A stretch of 64,000 bases of DNA from Gluconobacter sphaericus NBRC 12467 (GCF_006539125.1 NZ_BJMK01000006.1:1-64000), one strand, 5' to 3'; positions 1 to 8,748 are shown, counted from the first letter of the stretch. Translations and numbers: made by a program. Notes: generated by a model not told the origin, from the letters alone.

Positions 1-574
1 AAATCGCGACCAGAAGACCAATGATGAGCGCGCTGGAGTTCGCCTGTGGCGCCTGCGTATTGTACTGGCAGGTAATCGCGAAGATCCCGAAGACCAAAGC
101 TGCTGTCAGAACCAGTTCGTCCCAGAACGCATGCGCCACCGTCACGAAATCACCCGGATGAGTGAAGAACACGCCAGCCGAGCCACCATCGACGGCGCGC
201 GTCAGGTTATGCGTTATGTTGAAGTGGTCGATAACCGGCACGTAAAGCGAGTACACCAGCGCGGCACCAGCAAATCCACCGAGCACTTGAGCGCTCATGT
301 AAGGAATCACTTTCTTCCACGAGAAACCACGGAACATGGCTAGCGAAAGGGTGACCGCCGGGTTTGCATGAGTACCGCTGATCGCGCCGGTGGCATAGAT
401 CGCCACCGTCACGCCCAGACCCCAGACAATGCACACGCCCCAGTAGGCCGATTTGTACGGACTGGGATCGTAGAGCGAATACATTGCCGCAACCCCATCT
501 CCGAAGAGGATGATGATTGCGACGGCGAAGAACTCCGAAAGGAGTTCACCAAGGTAACGCCTGTTTTCTGACAT
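1..574 (-). CDS. glpF: Glycerol uptake facilitator (aquaporin family), 3' end outside window
   Basis: The reverse strand reads open from an ATG at 574 to the window edge, so only the N-terminal ~191 residues are visible. The start MSENRRYLGELLSEFF, a first membrane helix and the half-helix motif HANPAV (the first NPA box of the MIP/aquaporin family) identify a glycerol channel of the inner membrane. An in-frame ATG at 583 is an alternative start. The gene begins 36 nt downstream of the glpD stop on the same strand, so it is very probably the next gene of the glpR-glpD-glpF operon and supplies glycerol for phosphorylation by a glycerol kinase that would lie to the left. The second NPA box falls outside the window. 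Confidence 0.9.
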   Translation of the reverse strand, partial: MSENRRYLGELLSEFFAVAIIILFGDGVAAMYSLYDPSPYKSAYWGVCIVWGLGVTVAIYATGAISGTHANPAVTLSLAMFRGFSWKKVIPYMSAQVLGGFAGAALVYSLYVPVIDHFNITHNLTRAVDGGSAGVFFTHPGDFVTVAHAFWDELVLTAALVFGIFAITCQYNTQAPQANSSALIIGLLVAI

Positions 575-610
575 GACTGGCATCCGCCATGAAAAAGGAA
601 GCGATAAGAC

Positions 611-2191
611 TCAGGCGACGTTCTGACGTGCGACCTGACCTGGGTTAGAAAGAGAGGTGACATCCCCTTTCAGACGACCGTCTATATAGGTCTGAAGGGC
701 TGCGCGATCGGCATCACTAACAAACAGACCAAGCCGCGAGCGGCGCCACAGGATGTCCTCAGCAGTACGGGCCCATTCGTTGCCGATGAGATAGTCCACT
801 TCACGGGCACTGAGCGTGTCGCCGAACATCTGCCCCATCTCTTCAGGCGTGGACGTAGCGATAATATAGGCGCGCAGGCCGTAATTGCGCATCAGGCGCC
901 AGGACGTGCGTTCGGACAGATGCGGCGCGTGAGCCCGGAAACGGCTGAGCTGGGCGTCGAAATCCTTCGGCGCGAACTCGCCGCCCGGAAGCGGTGTGCC
1001 GTCCGTCCAGCCCGGATTGCGTAGGACCGGAAGATGGGGCGCGAGCTTCTCAACTGCGTGTTCGGCCAGCTTGCGGAAGGTTGTGATCTTTCCACCAAAG
1101 ACCGACAGGATCGGCGCGGCAGTCGCATCCACATCCAGAACGTAATCGCGTGTGACAGCCGAAGCATTGCCCGAATTGTCATCATAAAGCGGACGTACGC
1201 CCGCATACGTCCAAACGACATCTTCAGGACGGATAGTCTTCGTGAAATAGCGATTCACGCTCTCGCACAGATAAGTAATTTCGTCAGGCGAAATCTCGAC
1301 ATGACCCGGATCCTGCTCCCACGGAACATCCGTGGTGCCAATCAGGGTAAAATCCTGTTCGTAAGGGATGGCAAAGACGATCCGCTTGTCCGGGTTCTGG
1401 AAAATGTAAGCCTGCGAACCTTCGAAAACGCGCGGAACCACGATGTGGCTGCCCTTGACCAGACGCACGCGATTGCGGCTCGGCACATTCAGGCGATCCT
1501 TCAGCAGTTCCGCAACCCACGGACCTGCCGCATTAACGAGAACCTTGGCCTGAACCGTGCTCTGCTCACCCGTGCGGGTGTTTTCAAGCGTGGCGGTCCA
1601 ACCCTGCGGTCCACGCACGGCTTTGACGAGGCGGGTCCGCGTTTCGATCTTCGCGCCAACGCGGACGGCGTCCATGGCATTGAGAACCACGAGCCGGCTG
1701 TCCTGCACCCAGCCATCCGAATATTCGAACCCACGCACATATTCCGAACGCAACGACTTCCCTGCGAGAGCTGTTCGCAGGTTCAGCGCCTTCGTTCGCG
1801 GCAACGTCATGTTCGGGCACAGATGATCGTACAGGAACAATCCCGTCCGCAGCAGCCAGGCCGGCCGCAGCATTTTGGAATGCGGCAGCACGAAGCGCAT
1901 CGGCCAGATGATGTGCGGTGCGATCTTCAGCAGACGCTCGCGCTCCATCAGCGCCTCACGGACCAGCCGGAATTCATAATATTCGAGATAACGCAGGCCG
2001 CCGTGAATCAGCTTGGTGCTTGCGGAGGACGTATGGCTGGCAAGGTCATCCTGCTCGACGAGAAGCACACTTGCCCCCCTGCCCGCGGCATCCCTCGCAA
2101 TTCCACAGCCGTTGATCCCGCCGCCCACAACCAGCAGGTCGTAAGACGCGGATGCGCCGGCTGGGGATGAAACCTCGTGAATCGATGACAT
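611..2191 (-). CDS. glpD: Aerobic glycerol-3-phosphate dehydrogenase
   Basis: This 526-aa flavoprotein oxidises sn-glycerol-3-phosphate to dihydroxyacetone phosphate and passes electrons to quinone at the inner face of the cytoplasmic membrane. The N-terminal FAD-binding motif is VVGGGINGCGIARD (about residues 21-34), followed by the family signature STKLIHGGLRYLEYYEF. The C-terminal part carries FGGKITTFRKLAE, typical of the DAO/GlpD fold. I chose ATG 2191 rather than the in-frame GTG at 2194 because an AGGAGA ribosome site sits 6 nt upstream of the ATG. The length matches the family (about 500-530 aa). It lies between glpR and glpF on the same strand. A perfect 12-bp inverted repeat lies 20 nt upstream of the start and is probably its operator. 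Confidence 0.96.
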   Translation of the reverse strand: MSSIHEVSSPAGASASYDLLVVGGGINGCGIARDAAGRGASVLLVEQDDLASHTSSASTKLIHGGLRYLEYYEFRLVREALMERERLLKIAPHIIWPMRFVLPHSKMLRPAWLLRTGLFLYDHLCPNMTLPRTKALNLRTALAGKSLRSEYVRGFEYSDGWVQDSRLVVLNAMDAVRVGAKIETRTRLVKAVRGPQGWTATLENTRTGEQSTVQAKVLVNAAGPWVAELLKDRLNVPSRNRVRLVKGSHIVVPRVFEGSQAYIFQNPDKRIVFAIPYEQDFTLIGTTDVPWEQDPGHVEISPDEITYLCESVNRYFTKTIRPEDVVWTYAGVRPLYDDNSGNASAVTRDYVLDVDATAAPILSVFGGKITTFRKLAEHAVEKLAPHLPVLRNPGWTDGTPLPGGEFAPKDFDAQLSRFRAHAPHLSERTSWRLMRNYGLRAYIIATSTPEEMGQMFGDTLSAREVDYLIGNEWARTAEDILWRRSRLGLFVSDADRAALQTYIDGRLKGDVTSLSNPGQVARQNVA

Positions 2192-2210
2192 CACACTCTC
2201 CTGTCATCAC

Positions 2211-2245
2211 GCTCCAAAACGAGCGGTCGATGTTCGTTTTGGAGC
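2211..2245. promoter_or_regulatory. 12-bp perfect inverted repeat upstream of glpD, probable GlpR operator
   Basis: GCTCCAAAACGA (2211-2222) and TCGTTTTGGAGC (2234-2245) are perfect inverted repeats separated by 11 nt, located 20-54 nt before the glpD start. The right arm includes part of the word ATGTTCGTTTT (2230-2240), which recurs upstream of glpR in inverted orientation. In RNA it could also form a hairpin just before the glpD ribosome site. Assignment to GlpR is an inference from position and from the shared word. Confidence 0.6.
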
Positions 2246-2309
2246 ATGTTGAACGATAAAGAAAGTATTTTATGTGATTCGTAACGCAATAGTGTGGAGC
2301 TAAAAGGAA

Positions 2310-3023
2310 TTAGACGTTATTTTCAGCCACATGGAGCGTGACACCTGCCGCGTCCAGATAGCGCTGAAACGCCTCGGAGACCGGCCGGTCGGTAATCAGG
2401 TCGTCAATATCCTCAAGATTACCAACCCTCCCCATCGGGCGGCGACTGAACTTGGTGTGATCGGCCAAAAGCAGGACGCGGCGCGAATGCCGGATGATGG
2501 TCCGCGCGCACTGGATCTCGCTCAAATCGAAATCCAGCAGAGTTCCGCCTTCCTCGATTCCGCTGATCCCGATCACGCCGAATTCCGTGCGAAACGACGA
2601 AAGCGTCTCAATGGCGGTCGCCCCAAGAATGGCCCCGTCCCGTGGTCGCAACTGTCCGCCGGCAAGAACGGTATGAAAATCTGCCCGCCCCGAAACCAGC
2701 GATGCGACATGCAGATTGTTCGTCACAATCCGCAGATCTCTATGATTTGTCAGCGCGCGGGCGAAGGCTTCCGTCGTAGTGCCAATATTGATGAACAGCG
2801 AAGACCGGTCTGGAATCAGGGCGGCAGCATAACGCCCGATTGCAGTCTTTGACGCAGAATTCAGAATCTGACGCGCGTCATAATCCAGGTTCTCAACCGT
2901 CGAAACTGGTGTCGCACCGCCATGATGCCGGGACAGAAGACCCAACCCGGCGAGATAGGTCACATCCCGGCGAATGGTCTGGACCGCCACACCGAAATGC
3001 TGGGCCATGTCCTCATTGGCCAT
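2310..3023 (-). CDS. glpR: DeoR-family glycerol-3-phosphate regulon repressor, N-terminus frameshifted
   Basis: The open frame encodes 237 aa with the DeoR recognition helix QTIRRDV and the GlpR-like run LLSRHHGGATPV. The C-terminal effector domain has FINIGTTTEAFA, IVTNNLHVA and LADHTKFSRRPMGRVG, all close to E. coli GlpR. The first DNA-binding helix is missing from this frame: it is encoded just upstream in another frame (see 3024-3097). Deleting two nucleotides at 3024-3025 would join them into a normal ~261-aa GlpR. As it stands, translation may start at ATG 3023 (an AGGG lies 6 nt upstream) and give a repressor without helix 1, or the gene may be inactive. It heads the glpR-glpD-glpF transcription unit. 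Confidence 0.85.
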   Translation of the reverse strand: MANEDMAQHFGVAVQTIRRDVTYLAGLGLLSRHHGGATPVSTVENLDYDARQILNSASKTAIGRYAAALIPDRSSLFINIGTTTEAFARALTNHRDLRIVTNNLHVASLVSGRADFHTVLAGGQLRPRDGAILGATAIETLSSFRTEFGVIGISGIEEGGTLLDFDLSEIQCARTIIRHSRRVLLLADHTKFSRRPMGRVGNLEDIDDLITDRPVSEAFQRYLDAAGVTLHVAENNV

Positions 3024-3097
3024 ATATAACCCTGGCTACGAACCAGACGCACGATCTGCTCCTGTCGGGGGCTTGTCTGAAGGGTCTCATGAGACAT
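3024..3097 (-). pseudogene. glpR: Out-of-frame N-terminal segment of GlpR
   Basis: From ATG 3097 the minus strand reads MSHETLQTSPRQEQIVRLV then RSQGY, the usual first helix of DeoR/GlpR proteins (RQxxIxxLVxxxGY). It then runs into the wrong frame at a (TA)3 tract. E. coli GlpR has the equivalent QQGY followed directly by the residues that here begin in the frame of 3023. An extra AT at 3024-3025 explains the break. In its own frame the reading continues to a stop at 2960. Confidence 0.8.
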
Positions 3098-3123
3098 GGT
3101 GCGCTCCGGACAGCGAATGTGAG

Positions 3124-3134
3124 AAAACGAACAT
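3124..3134 (-). promoter_or_regulatory. Operator-like word upstream of glpR
   Basis: ATGTTCGTTTT on the minus strand, 27-37 nt upstream of the full-length glpR start at 3097, is identical to the 11-mer at 2230-2240 (plus strand) in front of glpD. This fits autoregulation of glpR and repression of glpD by the same DeoR-family protein. Confidence 0.45.
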
Positions 3135-3335
3135 AAGCGCACATTGTATCACACAGAAACCCGATGAAGACCCTCCCGCCTTTTCATCATACAAAAAAAG
3201 CCTGAGCTCTTCCGGGCCGTCATATCGCCCGGTCCAGAAGCCATATTCCAGCCATGCTTGAAGGGCTTTATGATAGCTCAGAGCATGCCCCGGCCATTTC
3301 ACCCGGGAGATCATGACTGGGTTTGAAGGTGCGTT

Positions 3336-3758
3336 ATGAAGACAAGACTCTTTGCGGGACTGATGGCGACCTGCTTCCTCGCCGCGACTCCTCTCGCCTC
3401 TGCTGATCCGCGTAGCGGTGGCCCGGGTGGCCCAGGCGGCCGTCATGGAGATTTCCGTGGTGGTGGCCATGGAGGCGGACAAAACCGCATCTGGCGTCGT
3501 GGCGACCGTTATGACGGTCCGCGTGGTGACCGCTGGGCCGTGAACAACTGGCGCAGTTATCGTGGCCTTTATGCTCCGCCCCGCGGCTATTACTGGATGC
3601 GCTACGGCAACCAGTTCCTGCTGACGGCCCTGGCAACCGGCCTCATCGCCGGCGTCGTAACGGCCAACAGCGGAGTGATGCAGCCGGGCGTTCCCGTAGC
3701 ACCCCCGCCGCCCCCGCCAGGTACCGTAGCTCCGGGATATGGTCCCGGACCATACTGA
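3336..3758 (+). CDS. Secreted RcnB-family protein
   Basis: The 140-aa product begins with a signal peptide (MKTRLFAGLMATCFLAAT, cleavage expected after ASA at about residue 23). A Gly/Arg/His-rich low-complexity stretch follows, then the RcnB-type core around YRGLYAPPRGYYWMRYGNQF, a hydrophobic segment (LLTALATGLIAGVV) and a Pro-rich tail. In E. coli RcnB is a periplasmic protein that affects nickel/cobalt homeostasis. Whether this homologue binds metal is unknown, and many alphaproteobacteria have several such proteins of unclear role. It stands alone and converges on ribokinase, with a shared terminator between them. Confidence 0.8.
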   Translation: MKTRLFAGLMATCFLAATPLASADPRSGGPGGPGGRHGDFRGGGHGGGQNRIWRRGDRYDGPRGDRWAVNNWRSYRGLYAPPRGYYWMRYGNQFLLTALATGLIAGVVTANSGVMQPGVPVAPPPPPPGTVAPGYGPGPY

Positions 3759-3776
3759 TCACGCCCCGTTCCCGAT

Positions 3777-3813
3777 AAAAAAAGCAGGACTCCCACGGGG
3801 TCCTGCTTTTTTT
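3777..3813. terminator. Bidirectional rho-independent terminator
   Basis: GCAGGAC (3784-3790) and GTCCTGC (3800-3806) form a stem flanked by seven A residues on the left and seven T residues on the right. It can therefore terminate both the RcnB-like gene and the convergent ribokinase gene. Confidence 0.85.
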
Positions 3814-3861
3814 GTGCCGAAGCACCTCCACCAAAAAACAGACGGCGCAAGCAGGGTTTTT

Positions 3862-4806
3862 TCAAACCCGGATCAGAGCTTCAACCTCATTCCATTCCGG
3901 CGCAGCATCGGCCGCGCCACGACGTGTCGTAGCGAGAGCTCCGCAGGCGGACGCAATCCGTGCAGCATCGGGCAGACTTTCTCCACTGGCCAATGCCACG
4001 GCCAACCCAGCGTTGAAGCAGTCTCCGGCCGCCACGGTATCGATCGGAACAACCCGGAATGGCGGTAGATGACCTGATCCGGTCCCATCATGCCAAAACA
4101 CGCCCTTCGCCCCCATCTTCACCAAAACCGCCCGAACACCTTTCGCCAGCAGAATTTCCGCAGCCTTGCGCGCCTCTTCCACTGTTGTGGGACGGATGCC
4201 GGTCAGGCTAAAGGTTTCGCTTTCATTGGGCGTGAGAATATCGATCTCGGACCACAGCGCTTCGGGCAGTCCATGCTCCGGCGCAGGAGCCGGGTCCAGC
4301 ACGACAAGGCCACCCGCGCTCCGGGTCCGACGCGCCGCAGCCAAAACGGCAGACTGGGGGATTTCAAGCTGAAGCAGCAGGACTTTCGCCCGATCTAGCC
4401 AGGGCGCCGCGGCCACGATATCCGTTTCATCCACCGCCATGTTCGCGCCACCCGCAACAGTGATGCAGTTTTCGGCCGCGGCATCTATCCCGATCAGGGC
4501 AATCCCCGTCGGGTGGTCCGCATCATCCCGCAGGGGCGACAGATCCACCCCGAACCCCGCAAGACTGGCCTGGGCCTGAGCCCCGAACGCATCGCACCCC
4601 ACACGCCCTGCCAATGCAACGTCCACGTCGAATGCCTGCGCCAGTCTCGCCGCCGCGGCAGCCTGGTTGCTCCCCTTGCCGCCCAGACCGATCGCATAGC
4701 TATCGGCATGAACGGTCTCGCCCGGACGCGGAAGCCGCTGACACCGGGCCGTCAGATCAATATTGATGCTACCGAAGGAAAGAATCAGGGGCGTCCGCAA
4801 GGTCAT
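3862..4806 (-). CDS. rbsK: Ribokinase (PfkB family)
   Basis: This 314-aa PfkB-type sugar kinase is expected to phosphorylate ribose at O5 in the cytoplasm. Visible features are the N-terminal SFGSINIDL, the substrate-loop motif GLGGKGSNQAAAAARL near residues 41-56, and the C-terminal DTVAAGDCFNAG with the catalytic Asp near residue 261. The second PfkB signature has Ala where many members have Gly, which is common in ribokinases. ATG 4806 is preferred to a TTG two codons upstream. No rbs transporter or ribose pyranase is adjacent, so the physiological sugar is inferred from family resemblance only. Confidence 0.85.
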   Translation of the reverse strand: MTLRTPLILSFGSINIDLTARCQRLPRPGETVHADSYAIGLGGKGSNQAAAAARLAQAFDVDVALAGRVGCDAFGAQAQASLAGFGVDLSPLRDDADHPTGIALIGIDAAAENCITVAGGANMAVDETDIVAAAPWLDRAKVLLLQLEIPQSAVLAAARRTRSAGGLVVLDPAPAPEHGLPEALWSEIDILTPNESETFSLTGIRPTTVEEARKAAEILLAKGVRAVLVKMGAKGVFWHDGTGSGHLPPFRVVPIDTVAAGDCFNAGLAVALASGESLPDAARIASACGALATTRRGAADAAPEWNEVEALIRV

Positions 4807-4891
4807 GTCCAAAGGGCCAGAAGCTGGAGAAACAGGGATTTTTCCAATCCTGCTTATCGAATGGTCCGCAGCCCTTCAAGCATGACGCAGA

Positions 4892-5446
4892 TTACTTCAT
4901 GAGGATCACGGTCTCGACACGGACCATGGGATCCACCGAATGAAGAAGCGTGCTCATACCCCATTGCCGCTGATCAAAACTACCATGACTGACAATGCGC
5001 ATCAGGGTATTGCCCTGGAACTGAAGCTCCGTCGTCAAAAGCAGCGGGTGCGTCTGTCCGCGCATCGTCAGTTTTCCCGCAAGCTCCATCCGGAGTTGCC
5101 CCCTGACGACCCTAGGACGGCAGTCTCCCACATATTTCATGACGGGATGGGCATCGCTGTCGAGCATAATTCCCGAAAGCATGACCTGCTTCAGAACAGC
5201 ACTACCGACCTTGAGGGAACCGACATTCATGGTCATATCCACATGGCAGCTCTGTTGGTCCAGATCGTAAGTCAGTGCTCCGGAGACGTCTCCAAAGTTT
5301 CCATCAATATCCGTCAGGGCCGAGCGCGCATGCAGAAGAGCCTGAGTATTGACCGGCGACAGGACAAGGTCCTGCCGGGCCGCGAAAGCCGGCCCACTTG
5401 CCAGCAGCCCCAAAAGAAACATTGCAGAGAAAAACCTGTCCGTCAT
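4892..5446 (-). CDS. YceI-family periplasmic protein
   Basis: The 184-aa product has a signal peptide (MTDRFFSAMFLLGLLASGPAFA). The mature domain shows the YceI/lipocalin-like pattern: DVSGALTYDLDQQSCHVDM, an SGIMLDSDAHPVM segment, then AGKLTMRGQTHPLLL. YceI proteins form a beta-barrel pocket that binds polyprenyl chains or other hydrophobic ligands in the periplasm. The ligand here is unknown. The gene is divergent from the ytcA-mdtNOP efflux operon and lies 85 nt from ribokinase. Confidence 0.85.
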   Translation of the reverse strand: MTDRFFSAMFLLGLLASGPAFAARQDLVLSPVNTQALLHARSALTDIDGNFGDVSGALTYDLDQQSCHVDMTMNVGSLKVGSAVLKQVMLSGIMLDSDAHPVMKYVGDCRPRVVRGQLRMELAGKLTMRGQTHPLLLTTELQFQGNTLMRIVSHGSFDQRQWGMSTLLHSVDPMVRVETVILMK

Positions 5447-5607
5447 TGTTCCACACCATTGTCTTCACAGTATCCTGTCTACTGAAACTTCCGCGCGACA
5501 CTCCGGTTTTCTTTTCCGACTCCCCCTCCGCTGAACTGTGGTTTTCGGAAAAGGATGTGATAGGCTCCGAATCCCTGTTATGGCCGCGCGAAAGTTTTCA
5601 TTCCCTC

Positions 5608-5883
5608 ATGCGACCTACCCGCCTTAGCCCCTGCCTTTCCGGCCTCGTCTTTCTGGCAACAGCGGGATGTTCTCTTCGTGGCGCTCCGTCCTTTCCAATT
5701 GCCGGCGCCTATTTTCCGGACTGGATGGTCTGCGGACTCGTTGGTGTCGCCACATCCATTGGGCTGCGAGTCCTCTTTCTGCTGACGGGGCTCGATGCCC
5801 TGCTCAGTTTCCGTCTCTTCACCTATGTCGCCCTGGGCGTCATCGCCGCACTGAGCGTGTGGACCCTGGTATTCGGACCCTGA
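5608..5883 (+). CDS. ytcA: YtcA-family small lipoprotein of an efflux operon
   Basis: ATG 5608 gives 91 aa with a lipobox LATAGC (modified Cys21), then SFPIAGAYFPDW and two hydrophobic helices. This is the layout of E. coli YtcA, which precedes mdtNOP. The frame stays open further upstream, but the lipoprotein signal fixes this start. It is followed after 2 nt by the MdtN-like gene, reproducing the enteric gene order ytcA-mdtN-mdtO-mdtP. Its exact role in the pump is unknown. Confidence 0.8.
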   Translation: MRPTRLSPCLSGLVFLATAGCSLRGAPSFPIAGAYFPDWMVCGLVGVATSIGLRVLFLLTGLDALLSFRLFTYVALGVIAALSVWTLVFGP

Positions 5884-5885
5884 CC

Positions 5886-6935
5886 GTGCAGCGCATTCAA
5901 GCCTCCAGCAAAAAGCCGATCGGCATTGTCATAGTGGTTGTCTGCGTGGGGGTGGCCGTCCTGTTCGGCGTTCACGTCTCCCACGAAGACAGCACCCACC
6001 CCTCCTCCGACAGCGGAAGCATCGACGCGGAAATGGTGCATGTCGCCTCAACCGTAGGCGGGCGGCTCAGGGAACTGGACGTTTCAGTCAACCAACATGT
6101 CCACAAAGGCGACGTGCTGTACCAGCTGGATCCTGAACCCTACGAACTGATCGTCCGGCAGGCGCAGGCCAATCTGGATCTGGCCAGCGCGGAAGTCGAA
6201 AACCAGACACGCCTGCTGAGCATCAAGACATCCAATGCTGCTACTGCCGACGATCAGGTCGTCCGGGCCCAGACCAACCGTGATCTTGCAGCCCGCACGG
6301 TGCAGCGGCTTCAGCCTCTGGCAGGGAAATCCTACATCCCCTGGCAGCAGTATGATCAGGCCCGTGTTGCTCTGCATGATGCCGAAGTTTCTCTGGCCCA
6401 GTCCCGCAACCAGTCGGCTGCCGCGACCACCGCAATCGGGGATCTGAAAAGCTCGATCGCCGCGCGCGATGCGAGTCAGGCGGCACTCGATCATGCACGT
6501 TATGAACTGCGACAGACCACGGTGATCGCTCCGGTTGACGGTTACGTCACCAGCCTGCGGGTTAAACCGGGCGAAGTCCTGGCGCCGTCGCAGGTCCTGT
6601 TCACGCTGATTGCGGATGATGAATGGTACGCAACAGCCAATATCCGCGAGATCAATCTCAACGCCGTGCAGATTGGGGACTGCGTGACGGTCCATTCCAT
6701 GATCGACCGGCGCACACCGCTTCGGGGACGTGTCGAGAGCATTGGATGGGGTGTGCTCTCGGCGGATTCCGCTGGAATTGCGCGCTCCCTGCCCATCGTG
6801 CCACGACAGATGGACTGGGTGCATGTCGCGCAGCGTTTCCCGGTTCGAATCCGACTGGAAAAGGCAAATCCCCTTCTGCTGCGGCTTGGCGCCACCGCGA
6901 CGGTTGAGATCCGGCATGGCGCTGCCTGTCCCTGA
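5886..6935 (+). CDS. mdtN: Membrane fusion protein, HlyD/EmrA type
   Basis: From GTG 5886 the product is 349 aa, like E. coli MdtN (343 aa). A single N-terminal membrane anchor (IGIVIVVVCVGVAVLFGV) is followed by a biotinyl-lipoyl-like segment (VASTVGGRLRELDVSVNQ, VHKGDVLYQLDPEPY). A long alpha-helical hairpin rich in Ala/Gln comes next, then the second lipoyl half (TVIAPVDGYVTSLRVKPGEV) and beta-barrel domains. It should bridge the inner-membrane FUSC-type component and the outer-membrane factor encoded downstream. Its 3' end overlaps the next gene by 20 nt. Confidence 0.88.
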   Translation: MQRIQASSKKPIGIVIVVVCVGVAVLFGVHVSHEDSTHPSSDSGSIDAEMVHVASTVGGRLRELDVSVNQHVHKGDVLYQLDPEPYELIVRQAQANLDLASAEVENQTRLLSIKTSNAATADDQVVRAQTNRDLAARTVQRLQPLAGKSYIPWQQYDQARVALHDAEVSLAQSRNQSAAATTAIGDLKSSIAARDASQAALDHARYELRQTTVIAPVDGYVTSLRVKPGEVLAPSQVLFTLIADDEWYATANIREINLNAVQIGDCVTVHSMIDRRTPLRGRVESIGWGVLSADSAGIARSLPIVPRQMDWVHVAQRFPVRIRLEKANPLLLRLGATATVEIRHGAACP

Positions 6936-8748
6936 AACCGCCCATTCAATGGAGGACCCACGTCCGGACCTGATGCGCCCCGGGCTGAGTCTTTCGCGCA
7001 TCTGGCATCTGGTATGCAATCCCGCTCCGGGACGCATGGGCTATGCGCTTTGCATGGCGGCCGGATGTACAACGACGGTGCTGGTTGGGGAAATCTGGCA
7101 GGTTCCAGAACTCTCCGTCCCGGCCCTCACGACGATGGCACTGTGGCAAAAAGACCGCGTTACCAATGCGCTTACCGGCGTAGGGGTAAATATCGCGATT
7201 CTGATCCTGCTGGCCATCATCTACGGGCTGATCCGCCTGACGCTGGATCATCCGATGGGACTGGTGATCGTCATCGCCCTGCTATCCTTCATGTTTTTCT
7301 TTCTGGGCTCGGCCAGCAAGCTTAAGCCTGTGGCCTATATGCTTGGGCTGGTCACGGTGTACGGCCTGATTGCGATCGACGAGGTCCCGGTCGGCGAAGT
7401 CGTGACGCGCGCGCTGCTTTATACGGACCTGTTTCTCGCGGTTCCAGGCGCGGTCATGGTCGTGCTTGGCCTGCTGATCTGCCCGTCACCGCGCCGGATC
7501 CTGACTGATAGCATTGCCGCGCGTCTTCGCATGGCATGCCGTCTCCTGAGCAATCCGGACGAGCGCATCCGCGAACAGGCTACGGACATGCTACGCGCCG
7601 GCACGGCAGACATGATGAAATCGGCGAAAATGGCCGGGCTGGAAAAAATCTGGTCCCCCCACGATCTGGCTTGCCTCAGACAGGCCGCCAATAGCAGCGT
7701 GGCCGTCCTCGCCCTGGCCGACGAAGCCAGCCGAAGCGGCCTATCGCAGCCCGATGCCGCCTGCCTGATCCAGCCCCTTGAAGACATGGCCGTTATTTTC
7801 ACGGATGGGGACTATCCGGCCGCCATAGAGCGCCCCGCCATCAGCAAGGCATCCCTCACCGCCTGCGCTCTCGCGGATCTGCTGCCGGATTTTGCTACGC
7901 CTCCTGCGGATGATGCAAAAGCACCCCCACAGGAGAAAAAATCCGGATTCCTGGCCGATGATGCCTTCAGCAATCCGGACCATGTCCGCTTTGCCGTCAA
8001 AGGCACGGCGGCGGTCATGCTAAGCTATCTGACTTTCAAGGTTTTGGACTGGCCGGGCATTCATACCTGCATCATCACCTGCTTTATCGTCGCCCTTCCG
8101 ACGATGGGGGAAATGATCTCCAAGCTGACCCTTCGCATTTCAGGTGCTCTCGTGGGGGGCGCGCTCGGGATTTCTGCCATCGTTTTCGTCATGCCACACC
8201 TGAATGGCATCACTGGATTTCTGGTGCTGGTCTTCTTGGTTTCCCTGATCGCAGCCTGGGTCAAGACCGGCGATGAACGCATTGCCTATGCCGGTTTCCA
8301 GATCGGGCTGGCTTTCTACTTAACGGACCTGAAAGGCTACGGCCCCACCGCCGACATGGCGACTGCCCGGGACCGGATCGTGGGAATCATGCTGGGGAAT
8401 TTCATCACTTACGCCATGTTCACGAGCTTCTGGCCCGCCAGCGCCTTCGACAGGATTGGAGAGGGATTACGCAAGCTTGTGGAAGCTCTGAACGGACAGG
8501 CAAACGCCTCAACGCCACAGGCCCGATCAGAAGCCGTCGCTCGTACTCAGTCCGCCCTTCTGGAAAGCGAACGCACACTGGAATATGCCATGTCAGAACC
8601 CGTTCATATGCGCGCCGACCTACCCCGGCTTGAAGCAACGCGCCGCGCGCTCGACGACGCCGCAGAACTTTCAGAAGAACTGCTCGTCACGCCTGACCGA
8701 GCCGATGTTTCTGGCCGCATGGCACGACTGGAACAGATTGCCCGATGA
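6916..8748 (+). CDS. mdtO: FUSC-family inner-membrane efflux component
   Basis: From ATG 6916 this is a 610-aa membrane protein with two blocks of hydrophobic helices separated by a cytoplasmic domain, the aromatic-acid exporter (FUSC/MdtO/AaeB) architecture. The second block starts after DDAFSNPDHVRFAVKG, with WPGIHTCIITCFIVALPT, strikingly like E. coli MdtO. A start at ATG 6949 is possible. It overlaps mdtN by 20 nt and mdtP by 4 nt (ATGA), so the three products are probably made in fixed ratio. Likely substrates are aromatic or cationic compounds. That is inferred from the family, not visible here. Confidence 0.87.
   Translation: MALPVPETAHSMEDPRPDLMRPGLSLSRIWHLVCNPAPGRMGYALCMAAGCTTTVLVGEIWQVPELSVPALTTMALWQKDRVTNALTGVGVNIAILILLAIIYGLIRLTLDHPMGLVIVIALLSFMFFFLGSASKLKPVAYMLGLVTVYGLIAIDEVPVGEVVTRALLYTDLFLAVPGAVMVVLGLLICPSPRRILTDSIAARLRMACRLLSNPDERIREQATDMLRAGTADMMKSAKMAGLEKIWSPHDLACLRQAANSSVAVLALADEASRSGLSQPDAACLIQPLEDMAVIFTDGDYPAAIERPAISKASLTACALADLLPDFATPPADDAKAPPQEKKSGFLADDAFSNPDHVRFAVKGTAAVMLSYLTFKVLDWPGIHTCIITCFIVALPTMGEMISKLTLRISGALVGGALGISAIVFVMPHLNGITGFLVLVFLVSLIAAWVKTGDERIAYAGFQIGLAFYLTDLKGYGPTADMATARDRIVGIMLGNFITYAMFTSFWPASAFDRIGEGLRKLVEALNGQANASTPQARSEAVARTQSALLESERTLEYAMSEPVHMRADLPRLEATRRALDDAAELSEELLVTPDRADVSGRMARLEQIAR

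Noticed and set aside
1034-2170. Long open frame (378 codons) on the plus strand opposite glpD
   Set aside because: The minus strand encodes an unmistakable GlpD. The plus-strand translation is Arg/Gln/His-rich without domains, a mirror of GC-rich codon use.
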